From JALYUA01 sp038229875 (GTDB lineage: Bacteria; Acidobacteriota; Thermoanaerobaculia; UBA5066; Gp7-AA6): a stretch of 29,057 bases of DNA. Below, piece after piece: positions 7,676 through 13,679 of this stretch (positions within the stretch are counted from its first letter, which is position 1; the number at the start of each line of letters is the position of its first letter). Both the position numbers and the translations under genes were made by a program. A model generated the notes under the pieces. That model was given only the letters and a program-made list of their open reading frames with translations, had not been told where the DNA came from and made no database searches. Location of the stretch: the NCBI GenBank assembly GCA_038229875.1, contig JBBROA010000045.1:1-29057 (forward strand), in the 5' to 3' direction.

Positions 7676-8287
7676 ATGGTCGAGACGACGCCACCCCCTG
7701 CCGAAGATGTTCCTTCGGACTGGCCCGAGGCCGCGAAGACGCGCTTCCGCCACTTCCAAGCGAAGATCCGCCGCCTAAACGGCGACGACAAGAACCTCCG
7801 CGTCCGCCTCCGGCAGGCTGAGGCAGAGCGCGACGCCCTCGCGGCTGCGGCCGTTAAGCCTCCGCCGACTGAGGAAATCGACGACGATGTTTCGGAAGAG
7901 GACGAGCCGGCCGAGCCGGCCGGCCCGTCCGTGCGCGAACAGCTCGCGCTACTCTTGGCCGAACGTCAGATCCGCGAACCGCGCAAAGTTCTCGAGACCC
8001 TCCTTCCCCTCGCGTTGCTGAACGGCGAGGACCTCCTGCTCGACGGCATTCCCGCAAACGACGCTATCGGCCATCTTGTCCCGCCGACGCTGCAGCCGCC
8101 GCGAGGAATGGGCGGGTCAGGGGGGAGCTCGCCGCGGCCAGCTTCGGCGCGGGATCTCTCCGCCTCGAGCGCCGCGGTGAACAACAGGCTCCCGAAGGTA
8201 TTGACGAGCCAGGCCGCCTACAACAAGGCCCGCGCCGAGGAAGGCGCCATCGCCCTGGGTCAGCGCATCCAGAGGGGGGACGAATGA
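7676..8287 (+). CDS. element protein of unknown function, possible coiled coil
   Basis: A 203-aa protein with AAGGAG 8 nt before its ATG. Residues 20-60 are rich in charged heptad-like positions (RFRHFQAKIRRLNGDDKN, then QAEAERDALAAA) and should form a helix or coiled coil. An acidic linker (IDDDVSEEDEPAEPA) follows, then a leucine-rich helical part and a glycine/serine-rich linker. The C-terminal stretch is SQAAYNKARAEEGAIALGQR. This shape, a coiled coil upstream of TerL, recalls phage scaffold or structural helper proteins, but no family is recognised. It overlaps the next gene by 4 nt and is first in the element's rightward operon. Confidence 0.7.
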   Translation: MVETTPPPAEDVPSDWPEAAKTRFRHFQAKIRRLNGDDKNLRVRLRQAEAERDALAAAAVKPPPTEEIDDDVSEEDEPAEPAGPSVREQLALLLAERQIREPRKVLETLLPLALLNGEDLLLDGIPANDAIGHLVPPTLQPPRGMGGSGGSSPRPASARDLSASSAAVNNRLPKVLTSQAAYNKARAEEGAIALGQRIQRGDE

Positions 8288-8787
8288 TTACGCCCGCACA
8301 ACGCGCCGCGCTCGAGGCTAGGCGTTTGGAATTGTTCGGCGCCCCCGCACCGGGCGCCGTCGCGACCACTCCGGCGGCCGTGGATCCGCGGCCGCGGTTT
8401 CAACGCGGCGCGTTGTCGGGACTTCTCGTCGATCGCTTCGACAGGATCGAAGAAAAACTCGATCCGGAAAGTTTGCTGCCGTTGGTCGCGCAAGCCGATC
8501 CCGACGCGTGCCGAGTTTTTGAAGAGCACAAGGCCGAAATCGAGTGGTGGACTCAGCAGGCGGGCATTCGCGTCAAGGCCGAGGCGCCACAGAAGGCGCA
8601 GGCGGCCGCGAGGGCGGCACTCGAAGAGCTCGCGGGCCGGGCGATCCCCGAGGGCGTGACCGTGGACGAGTTCTATTCGCAGAACCGCGAAGAGCTGGTC
8701 TCGCGCGATCGTGCTGCACAGATGCGCGAGAAGGCCGCCGAGCTGCAGGCGCAGGCCGATCAGCTCGTGGACGGCGTCGAGAAGTGA
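8284..8787 (+). CDS. element protein of unknown function upstream of TerL
   Basis: A 167-aa, mostly helical, acidic protein (ATGA overlap with the gene before). The centre reads FDRIEEKLDPESLLPLV, then ACRVFEEHKAEIEWWTQQAG. The C-terminal 60 residues are alanine- and glutamate-rich helix (QKAQAAARAALEELAG, then MREKAAELQAQADQLVDG). Its position just before TerL is where a small terminase usually sits, but no DNA-binding helix-turn-helix is visible and the protein is not basic. Its stop overlaps the TerL start by two bases (GTGA), so the two are translated together. Confidence 0.7.
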   Translation: MITPAQRAALEARRLELFGAPAPGAVATTPAAVDPRPRFQRGALSGLLVDRFDRIEEKLDPESLLPLVAQADPDACRVFEEHKAEIEWWTQQAGIRVKAEAPQKAQAAARAALEELAGRAIPEGVTVDEFYSQNREELVSRDRAAQMREKAAELQAQADQLVDGVEK

Positions 8788-10169
8788 GCGACAAGCGCCG
8801 CGAGCTTCTGGAATCCTGCCGCCTCTCGCCGTTGCTGTGGATGAGCACGTTCTATCCGGGCATCACGCTGCGCCCGACACAGCTCGAAGTCTTCAAAGCG
8901 TTTGAGGATCCCACCGTCCGCAAGGTCGCAACCGTCGAACCGCGCGGCAACGGAAAAACGCTGGAGTCGGCGCTCCTCGAGCTCTGGCATTTGACCTCGA
9001 ACGCCGATTCGCTGGTCTACTCCGTCGCCGGATTCCGCCGTCAACTCGAATCGCTCGTCCAGGAGTTCCGCGTCCTGTGGTCAACGGGAAGCCGACTCCG
9101 AAGCCTCTTCCCGACCTTGACCATCACCAACGAAGGCATCTCCATCGCTCCGGGATGGCGCGCCGTCTTCGCCACCGCGACTCAACCCGAGAACTTGGAA
9201 GGCGCGCACTCTCGCGGGCCTTCCTGGGTCGGCATTGACGAATCGAAAAGCTTGCCCGACGCTCACCTCCAAAGTCTGCTCGGAATCATCACGTCGCCCG
9301 AACGCGGTGACCGCCTCTTTGCGACCGGCACCGCCGGGGATCCTCGCGGCTGGTTTTATCAGGCGTGGCACGGCGAGCGGCACTTCTGGGACCGCACATT
9401 CATTTTCCGGGCGTCGGATATTCCGCACCTAAAGGCCGCGTATCGGGAGCAGGTCGCCCGCGTCGGCGCGGAAGATCCGATCGTTAGGCAACAACTCCAA
9501 AGCGAATTTGTCCAGCTCCGAGAGTACGGCGTGTTCGAGCCCGTCCTCTTGGAGCGCGCGATCGGCCTGGACGTAAACGCGCTTGACGAGTACGCGCCGC
9601 GGTTCCGGCGTGTTGGATGGGATCCGGCGCGCACGACCGACTCGAGCGTTTTGTGCACGATGGTCGGCGCGAACGTCCTTCGATGGGACACGCTGATCGC
9701 TGGCGATTTCATGGAGGAGCAAATTCCTTCTGTCGTCAGCCACATTCACAAATTTCGGATCAACCAAGTCGGCGTCGATACAACGGGAATCGGCCGCGGC
9801 GTGTTCGAGAGATTGCGACAGGTGCTCGACGGCGAAGACGTGTTCGTCAAAGCGTTCGTCTCTGGTGCTCGGGCGCTCGACCCTGAGAGGCACGCGAACC
9901 AGAAGACGGCGATGGTGATCTCGATTCGGAATCTCCTTCTCGACGGCCGCCTGGGATTGCCGAGCATGACGGGAGATCAGGCCGCGAACGTCGAGCGGTT
10001 CATCGAAGAAGCCGCCGGCGTCCGCCTGGTGGAAGTCGGCAATGGGTCCGTGCGGTCAGTGGACCCGCAGCCGTCGCCCGATTTTTTCGACGCGTTCCTG
10101 ATAGCCGCGAGCTTGCGCGACGACGTCCGCCGCGCCGGCGCCGCGATGATCCGCCTGGTGGGCACATGA
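8784..10169 (+). CDS. phage terminase large subunit (TerL)
   Basis: A 461-aa DNA-packaging motor and nuclease. Start chosen at GTG 8784, which overlaps the previous stop; an in-frame upstream extension would run through that gene. The N-terminal ATPase has Walker A EPRGNGKT (52-59), Walker B WVGIDES (148-154, with the catalytic glutamate) and a coupling-type TGTAG (181-185). The C-terminal RNase H-like nuclease shows D280 (VGWDPARTTDSS), D332 (GVDTTGIGRG) and D433/D436 (PDFFDAFLIA), the expected acidic triad. All key residues are present, so the enzyme looks active. TerL normally docks on a portal and needs a small subunit; neither a portal nor a clear small subunit is in the element. Confidence 0.9.
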   Translation: MSDKRRELLESCRLSPLLWMSTFYPGITLRPTQLEVFKAFEDPTVRKVATVEPRGNGKTLESALLELWHLTSNADSLVYSVAGFRRQLESLVQEFRVLWSTGSRLRSLFPTLTITNEGISIAPGWRAVFATATQPENLEGAHSRGPSWVGIDESKSLPDAHLQSLLGIITSPERGDRLFATGTAGDPRGWFYQAWHGERHFWDRTFIFRASDIPHLKAAYREQVARVGAEDPIVRQQLQSEFVQLREYGVFEPVLLERAIGLDVNALDEYAPRFRRVGWDPARTTDSSVLCTMVGANVLRWDTLIAGDFMEEQIPSVVSHIHKFRINQVGVDTTGIGRGVFERLRQVLDGEDVFVKAFVSGARALDPERHANQKTAMVISIRNLLLDGRLGLPSMTGDQAANVERFIEEAAGVRLVEVGNGSVRSVDPQPSPDFFDAFLIAASLRDDVRRAGAAMIRLVGT

Positions 10170-10486
10170 GCCGCACGCTCGGCGCTACCGGCAAGAGGAC
10201 GCGGAAGTTCGCGCGTTTGGTCGGCAAGCTCGAGCGCGCAGGCCGGCTCGACATGGCGGAGGTGATCATCAGCCTCTACTCGAAGTCGATCGGAGACGGC
10301 CCGAATGCCGTCGCGGCTGCCCGCCTGCTCCTCGACCGATGCGTCGGCCCGAGCGTCCGCCGCGTCGAGCTCGACGTCGAAGTCAGCACGGACCCCGTTC
10401 TTGAACTCTTGCGCGAAATCGCGGAAGACCGTCGAAAACTCGAAGCGGGCGCGATCGATGTCTCGCCCATGAAGGAGCCTAAGTGA
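10166..10486 (+). CDS. small helical element protein, possible small-terminase-like partner
   Basis: A 106-aa protein, ATGA overlap with TerL. The N-terminus is basic (SRTLGATGKRTRKFARLVGKLERAG). It is followed by GDGPNAVAAARLLLDRCVGPS, which resembles a motif seen in small phage proteins annotated near terminases (DUF5681-like: AAKLLLDR..GP). The C-terminus is a helix, LELLREIAEDRRKLEAG. A basic head and an oligomer-forming helix would fit a small terminase or DNA-binding packaging factor, placed after rather than before TerL. This is tentative. Confidence 0.6.
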   Translation: MSRTLGATGKRTRKFARLVGKLERAGRLDMAEVIISLYSKSIGDGPNAVAAARLLLDRCVGPSVRRVELDVEVSTDPVLELLREIAEDRRKLEAGAIDVSPMKEPK

Positions 10487-10662
10487 AACGAATCCCGAAA
10501 ATCGTCCCGACCCCCGGAGCGCGCCGGACCCCCGGCACCCCGACCTTGGCCAAGCCCACCGACCACATCACGCAGCCCAAGTTGCGCACCGGCAAGGGCA
10601 GCGGCGACCCGCTCACACCGATCGGACCGAGGTTCGGAGTCAAGCGCGGACCGAAGCCATAA
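10483..10662 (+). CDS. small basic proline-rich protein of unknown function
   Basis: A 59-aa protein beginning at a GTG that overlaps the previous stop (GTGA). The sequence is rich in lysine, arginine, proline and threonine (MKRIPKIVPTPGARRTPGTP; end GPRFGVKRGPKP) and probably disordered. Such short basic proteins are common between phage packaging and structural genes. Function unknown. The open frame fills the space exactly and continues the chain of overlapping starts, which is the main reason to accept it. Confidence 0.5.
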   Translation: MKRIPKIVPTPGARRTPGTPTLAKPTDHITQPKLRTGKGSGDPLTPIGPRFGVKRGPKP

Positions 10663-10669
10663 ACGAAAA

Positions 10670-10689
10670 GGCCGCGCTGGAACGCGGCC
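10670..10689 (-). terminator. GC-rich hairpin between packaging-like and replication genes
   Basis: GGCCGCG CTGGAA CGCGGCC forms a 7-bp stem with a 6-nt loop. On the minus strand it is followed by TTTTCGTTT, like an intrinsic terminator, although no minus-strand gene points at it. On the plus strand there is no T-run. It may separate the TerL block from the replication block. Confidence 0.4.
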
Positions 10690-10742
10690 CCGGAACAGGA
10701 GAAAAGGCAATTGACGGATTCGATTGTACCCCAGAGCTCCAG

Positions 10743-10925
10743 GTGAAGCCCGCCCCTCGGACTCCGCGGGACGAGGCGCAGGCCGTCGCCGCGAACTGCG
10801 CTGCGGCGCTGACCCTCGCGCGCGAGCTTCGAGACGGCGCGCAGCCCGCTGAGCGGGTCCCTGTTTTGATCCGTCGAGTTCGCGACGCATTCAAGATCTG
10901 CCTGCGACTGCGGCGGACAGCATGA
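10743..10925 (+). CDS. small helical protein upstream of the helicase
   Basis: A 60-aa protein from GTG 10743 to the stop overlapping the helicase ATG (ATGA). It is alanine- and arginine-rich and helical (DEAQAVAANCAAALTLAREL, then VPVLIRRVRDAFKICLRLRR). No family is recognised. A possible 11-residue mini-ORF (TTG 10711, preceded by AGGAGA) ends by overlapping this GTG, so translation may be coupled. It probably belongs with the replication gene. Confidence 0.5.
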   Translation: MKPAPRTPRDEAQAVAANCAAALTLARELRDGAQPAERVPVLIRRVRDAFKICLRLRRTA

Positions 10926-12061
10926 ACACGGCCGAGTGGACGACACTCTTCACGGACCTACGCGAAGAGATTAAGCGGGATCGCACCGACTATCCGACTT
11001 CCAGCGCGAAACTCCTCGCCCACGTAAAGCGGGCCGAGCCGGCCGACCGGGAGGAGGCAACCCAAGAAGTTTCCAAGTTCCTCGCTCATGAGTTTGTAGG
11101 CGAGCGGCCCATAAAGACCATCACCGCCGCCGCCCTGAACGAGCTCGCCATTCCCCCGCGCAAACTCATCCTCGCACCCTGGTGGGGCGACAGCGAGCAG
11201 CCCGTCGTATACGGGCCGCGCGGGGCTGGCAAGTCCTGGGTCACGTTGGGCGCGGCGGCGGCGCTGGCGGCGGGTGGGGAGTTTCTCCGGTGGAAGGCAG
11301 CGGAGCCGTTGACGATCTTGTACATCGACGGCGAGATGATGAGCCGCCGCCTGCAGGAACGGTTGCGCGTGATCGAACGCTCCACCGGGCTCCGCCCCGG
11401 CGAAAACCTCCACATCTTGACGCCGGACCTGCTCGGCCGGGAGCGGCTGAATCTCTGGAAGCAAGAGGACCGCGACGCCGTCGAAAGAACCGGCGGCGCC
11501 ATCGGCGCTCACGCACTCGTGCTCGACAACGTCGCGACGTTGTACCGGTCCGACAACTTGAAACTGACGTCCAACGCGGTCGAATGGTGGCAGCCAATTC
11601 AAGACTGGCTCCTGGACCTCCGAGCAAGGCAAATCGCCGCTCTCACGGCCGTCCATACCGGCAAAGACGCCTCGAAGGGCGCCAGGGGAACCAGCGCCAT
11701 CGAGGACGCCGTCGAGACCTCGATCGCCGTCACCGAAGCCAAAGACCGCAAGGCTTCCGACGGCGCCTGGTTCCAGGTGCGGTTCACCAAGAACCGCGAC
11801 TTCCTCGGCGCGGGCGGCGAGACCTTCGAGGCCAAACTCGAAGGCGACGTGTGGAGCTTCCCCACAACCAAGAACGCCGACCACGAGGCCGCCATCCTGG
11901 ACACCCTGCGCGAGTCGCCGCGTATCAGCGGGCGCGGTGTCCTGATCCGGCTGCGTGGCACCAAGAAAGGCATGAAGGAACGAACTTTCTGGGACCTCTG
12001 GGGACAGCTGGAAGAGACGGGAAAAATCATCAAATCAGGGGACCTGTATGCGCTTCCCTAG
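10922..12061 (+). CDS. RepA-like replicative helicase (AAA_25 / RecA-fold ATPase)
   Basis: A 379-aa protein. The RecA-type ATPase core shows Walker A GPRGAGKS (98-105), YIDGEM (134-139), Walker B ALVLDN (198-203), AVHTGKD (243-249) and RGTSAIEDAVE (255-265). This series is typical of RSF1010 RepA-like hexameric helicases and the related AAA_25 proteins of plasmids, phages and islands. The last 60 residues (ILDTLRESPRISGRGVLIRL, KERTFWDLWGQLEETGKI) look like a winged helix. The N-terminal 80 residues are helical and unassigned. Its stop lies inside the first copy of an iteron block, so it probably opens DNA at that origin. No primase is seen in the element, so priming may rely on the host or helper. 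Confidence 0.85.
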   Translation: MNTAEWTTLFTDLREEIKRDRTDYPTSSAKLLAHVKRAEPADREEATQEVSKFLAHEFVGERPIKTITAAALNELAIPPRKLILAPWWGDSEQPVVYGPRGAGKSWVTLGAAAALAAGGEFLRWKAAEPLTILYIDGEMMSRRLQERLRVIERSTGLRPGENLHILTPDLLGRERLNLWKQEDRDAVERTGGAIGAHALVLDNVATLYRSDNLKLTSNAVEWWQPIQDWLLDLRARQIAALTAVHTGKDASKGARGTSAIEDAVETSIAVTEAKDRKASDGAWFQVRFTKNRDFLGAGGETFEAKLEGDVWSFPTTKNADHEAAILDTLRESPRISGRGVLIRLRGTKKGMKERTFWDLWGQLEETGKIIKSGDLYALP

Positions 12062-12205
12062 GGAGGGAAGCAGGGGGCCATTCTTGAACCCCTTCCCAAC
12101 GGGCCGCTTCCCTGCTTCCCCTGCTCCTATAGGAGCAGGGAGGGAAGCACGGAGGCGGAATTGCGGAGGTGCTTCCGGAAGCACCGGGAAGCACCGGGAA
12201 GCACC
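12052..12205. repeat. iteron and palindrome block, candidate replication origin (oriV) of element 1
   Basis: Nine copies of the hexamer GGAAGC lie in 151 bp: plus orientation at 12066, 12143, 12177, 12187 and 12197; minus orientation (GCTTCC) at 12052, 12106, 12114 and 12171. Two perfect 18-bp palindromes lie within the block: CTGCTCCTATAGGAGCAG (12121-12138) and GGTGCTTCCGGAAGCACC (12168-12185). The second runs into a 10-bp tandem GGGAAGCACC (12186-12195, 12196-12205). Direct iterons beside a replication helicase are a standard plasmid or phage origin design. No protein-coding reading is convincing here. Confidence 0.65.
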
Positions 12206-12352
12206 CCCCGACCTCTGGACGCTGACAGCCTTAAAATACAGGCGCGTCCGAAGGGGGAGGAGGCGGCCCACGTCGCCTTGTCGCTTGGACGGTTGGGTTA
12301 GGTACCCAACGGTCGCGTTCAAGTCCTATCGTGCCCGTAGGCTGCAGAGGCT
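12206..12352. other. non-coding DNA between origin block and HTH gene
   Basis: Holds a short A-rich stretch (CTTAAAATACA, about 12229-12239) and a perfect hairpin GTTGGGT TAGGT ACCCAAC (12292-12310). A TAGGCT box lies at 12338-12343, 9 nt before the GTG at 12353. The A-rich stretch is a modest candidate unwinding element; the TAGGCT may be the -10 of the next gene. Confidence 0.35.
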
Positions 12353-12748
12353 GTGCGCGGGATTGTGCGTGCCGTGAACGCGCTCCCGACCTCCGACCTG
12401 CAGGCACGCGCGGCGCGCCTCGTGGACGAGCTCGAGGCGGCCGTGGGGTCGCTGGACCTCGCCGCGGCGCTGGAAGTCCGGGCGGCCGTGGCCCGGCTCG
12501 ACCAGGCGATCGTCTCCCGCGTGCTGATCGCCGCTCTTGAGGCAGCCCGGAAGCCCGCTCCGCCGCCCGCTGCTGCCCTCACGCTGGAAGAGGCGGCCGG
12601 CCGCATGGGCAAGAGCAAGTCCTGGCTGTACCACGAGCGCAAGCGCCTGGGCATGGGGCACAAGGTGGGCGGCTCGCTGCGGTTCGCGGCAGTGGACGTC
12701 GAGCGGTACCTCCGATTCGCGGCGACGAGGAAAGGGCGGGCGTCGTGA
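12353..12748 (+). CDS. helix-turn-helix DNA-binding protein (AlpA/excisionase-like)
   Basis: Up to 131 aa. In-frame GTG codons at 12353, 12365 and 12374 are all possible starts; none has a good ribosome-binding site, but TAGGCT at 12338 favours the first. The N-terminal half is alanine- and leucine-rich helix with an ELEAAVGSLDLAAALEVR-type pattern that may dimerise. The C-terminal half is a MerR-like HTH_17 domain: LTLEEAAGRMGKSKSWLYHE (about 75-94), then GGSLRFAAVDVERYLR. Proteins of this kind act as excisionases, transcription switches or origin-binding factors in integrative elements. Its place next to the iterons makes an origin or control role plausible. Confidence 0.65.
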   Translation: MRGIVRAVNALPTSDLQARAARLVDELEAAVGSLDLAAALEVRAAVARLDQAIVSRVLIAALEAARKPAPPPAAALTLEEAAGRMGKSKSWLYHERKRLGMGHKVGGSLRFAAVDVERYLRFAATRKGRAS

Positions 12749-12900
12749 GGCACCGCCTCGCGGAATCAGGTCTCGTGCGGGTTGCTCGCTTCGGCCGTCG
12801 CGTCACGGTCCCGGCGGAGGAAGTCGAACGCCTCCGCCTGGAGGGCACCGCCACGCCTGCCAACCTCTCGCCGCCGCGCAGAGGCCGGAGGCACGCATGA
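12745..12900 (+). CDS. short winged-helix-like (HTH_17 fragment) protein
   Basis: A 51-aa protein whose GTG overlaps the previous stop (GTGA). The sequence ESGLVRVARFGRRVTVPAEE followed by VERLRLEG matches the second helix and wing of HTH_17 excisionase-type domains, but the first helix is very short (MRHRLA). It may be a minimal Xis-like protein or the remnant of a second copy of the domain in the preceding gene. Its stop overlaps the ATG of the ParB-like gene (ATGA), which keeps the chain of coupled genes. Confidence 0.5.
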   Translation: MRHRLAESGLVRVARFGRRVTVPAEEVERLRLEGTATPANLSPPRRGRRHA

Positions 12901-13486
12901 CGATTCTTCGGCCTAGTCCCGATTGCTTCAATACGTGTCGGGACGCGCCGGCGAAAAACAATCGGCCGTCTCTCCGGCCTCGTCGCGAGCATTAGGGAGC
13001 ATGGCTTGATTCACCCCATCCTGGTTCGCGACGAGAACGAGCTTGTCGCAGGCGCGCGACGTCTTGCCGCCTGTACGGAACTCGGCTGGAAAACGATTCC
13101 TGCGAGACGTGTTGACAAGATGACTGACGACGAGCTTCGCGCGATTGAGCTTGAAGAGAACACTGAGAGGTCGGCCCTCCAGGACTACGAGACGAGCAAG
13201 CAACGGCTCGCGGAGATCCGGCAACTGGAGGCGAGGGCGATAGAGGAGAGTTTCGCGCCCAATGGGGCGCGTAATTCGAAGGCCGGGAGGCCGAAGGAGC
13301 CGGGGTCGCGGAAGGGGCGGGCGAGGGCCGCTGGAGTACCGGAGACAACGGTTCGCAAGCTGGAGCGTCCGCCATTCAATCGAGTCCCGCATCGAGCGGG
13401 GAGAATGGGATCGCATGAAGGGGATTGAGAAACTGGAGCGCGAGAGCGTCGAGCGATTCGCCAAGAGTTTCCCTGGACTGGCCTAG
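12897..13486 (+). pseudogene. ParB-like nuclease/partition domain gene disrupted by two frameshifts
   Basis: The ATG at 12897 has GGAGG 5 nt upstream and overlaps the previous stop, so it is the natural start. In its frame it reads MTILR and then becomes nonsense, stopping at 12995. From 12913, one base later in frame, the sequence is an excellent ParB N-terminus: VPIASIRVGTRRRKTIGRL, then VASIREHGLIHPILV, then NELVAGARRLAACTELGWK (the catalytic-type GxRR region), then IELEENTERSAL. That frame runs to 13428, but near 13365 the sensible protein moves one frame again to SIESRIERGEWDRMKGIEKL and ends at 13486. Joined, it would be about 195 aa. It is probably a decayed gene. Programmed frameshifting or sequencing errors are the alternatives. 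Confidence 0.7.
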
Positions 13487-13488
13487 CT

Positions 13489-13509
13489 ATATCTGATAGT
13501 GTCAGCTAT
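13489..13509. promoter_or_regulatory. near-palindromic operator before the RHH-integrase operon
   Basis: ATATCTGA and TCAGCTAT are inverted (one mismatch) around a 5-nt centre TAGTG. The site is 14 bp before the ATG of the ribbon-helix-helix gene and just after the ParB-like reading frames, in a locally AT-rich stretch. A ribbon-helix-helix dimer pair binding its own promoter is a natural reading. Confidence 0.45.
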
Positions 13510-13523
13510 GAGGAGGTTAGAAC

Positions 13524-13679
13524 ATGAAGGACGAGCACAAAGGGGCCTACACGCTGACAGGGATCGACCTCGCGCTCTGGCGGCAGGTCAAGTCAGCGGC
13601 GGCGCTGAAGGGCATGACGATCCGGGAATGGATTCTCGACACGATCCTAAGGGCGGTGAAGAAGGGAGGCAAGTCATGA
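13524..13679 (+). CDS. ribbon-helix-helix (CopG/Arc-type) DNA-binding protein
   Basis: A 51-aa protein with a perfect AGGAGG 8 nt before the ATG. The pattern is a short strand (GAYTLTGIDL), helix ALWRQVKSAAALKGMTIREW, and a second helix ILDTILRAVKK. This matches the compact RHH fold of CopG, Arc and ParG proteins. The stop overlaps the integrase ATG (ATGA), so it is co-translated with the integrase. It could be the integrase repressor, a recombination directionality factor, or a partition-type protein paired with the ParB-like relic just upstream. Confidence 0.75.
   Translation: MKDEHKGAYTLTGIDLALWRQVKSAAALKGMTIREWILDTILRAVKKGGKS

Noticed and set aside
8544..8783. N-terminal extension of TerL upstream of GTG 8784
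   Set aside because: It lies wholly inside the preceding gene in another frame, and the TerL homology begins after 8784.
12168..12205. Possible CRISPR repeats
   Set aside because: The repeats are 6-10 bp, tandem without spacers and partly inverted, which fits iterons, not a CRISPR array.
12745..13428. A fused HTH-ParB protein made by reading through TGA at 12898-12900
   Set aside because: The ATG at 12897 with its own GGAGG site gives a simpler reading, and nothing near the stop suggests recoding.
13499..13675. N-terminal extension of the element 1 integrase
   Set aside because: The RHH gene with a perfect AGGAGG site occupies this stretch in another frame, and the integrase has its own ribosome-binding site before 13676.
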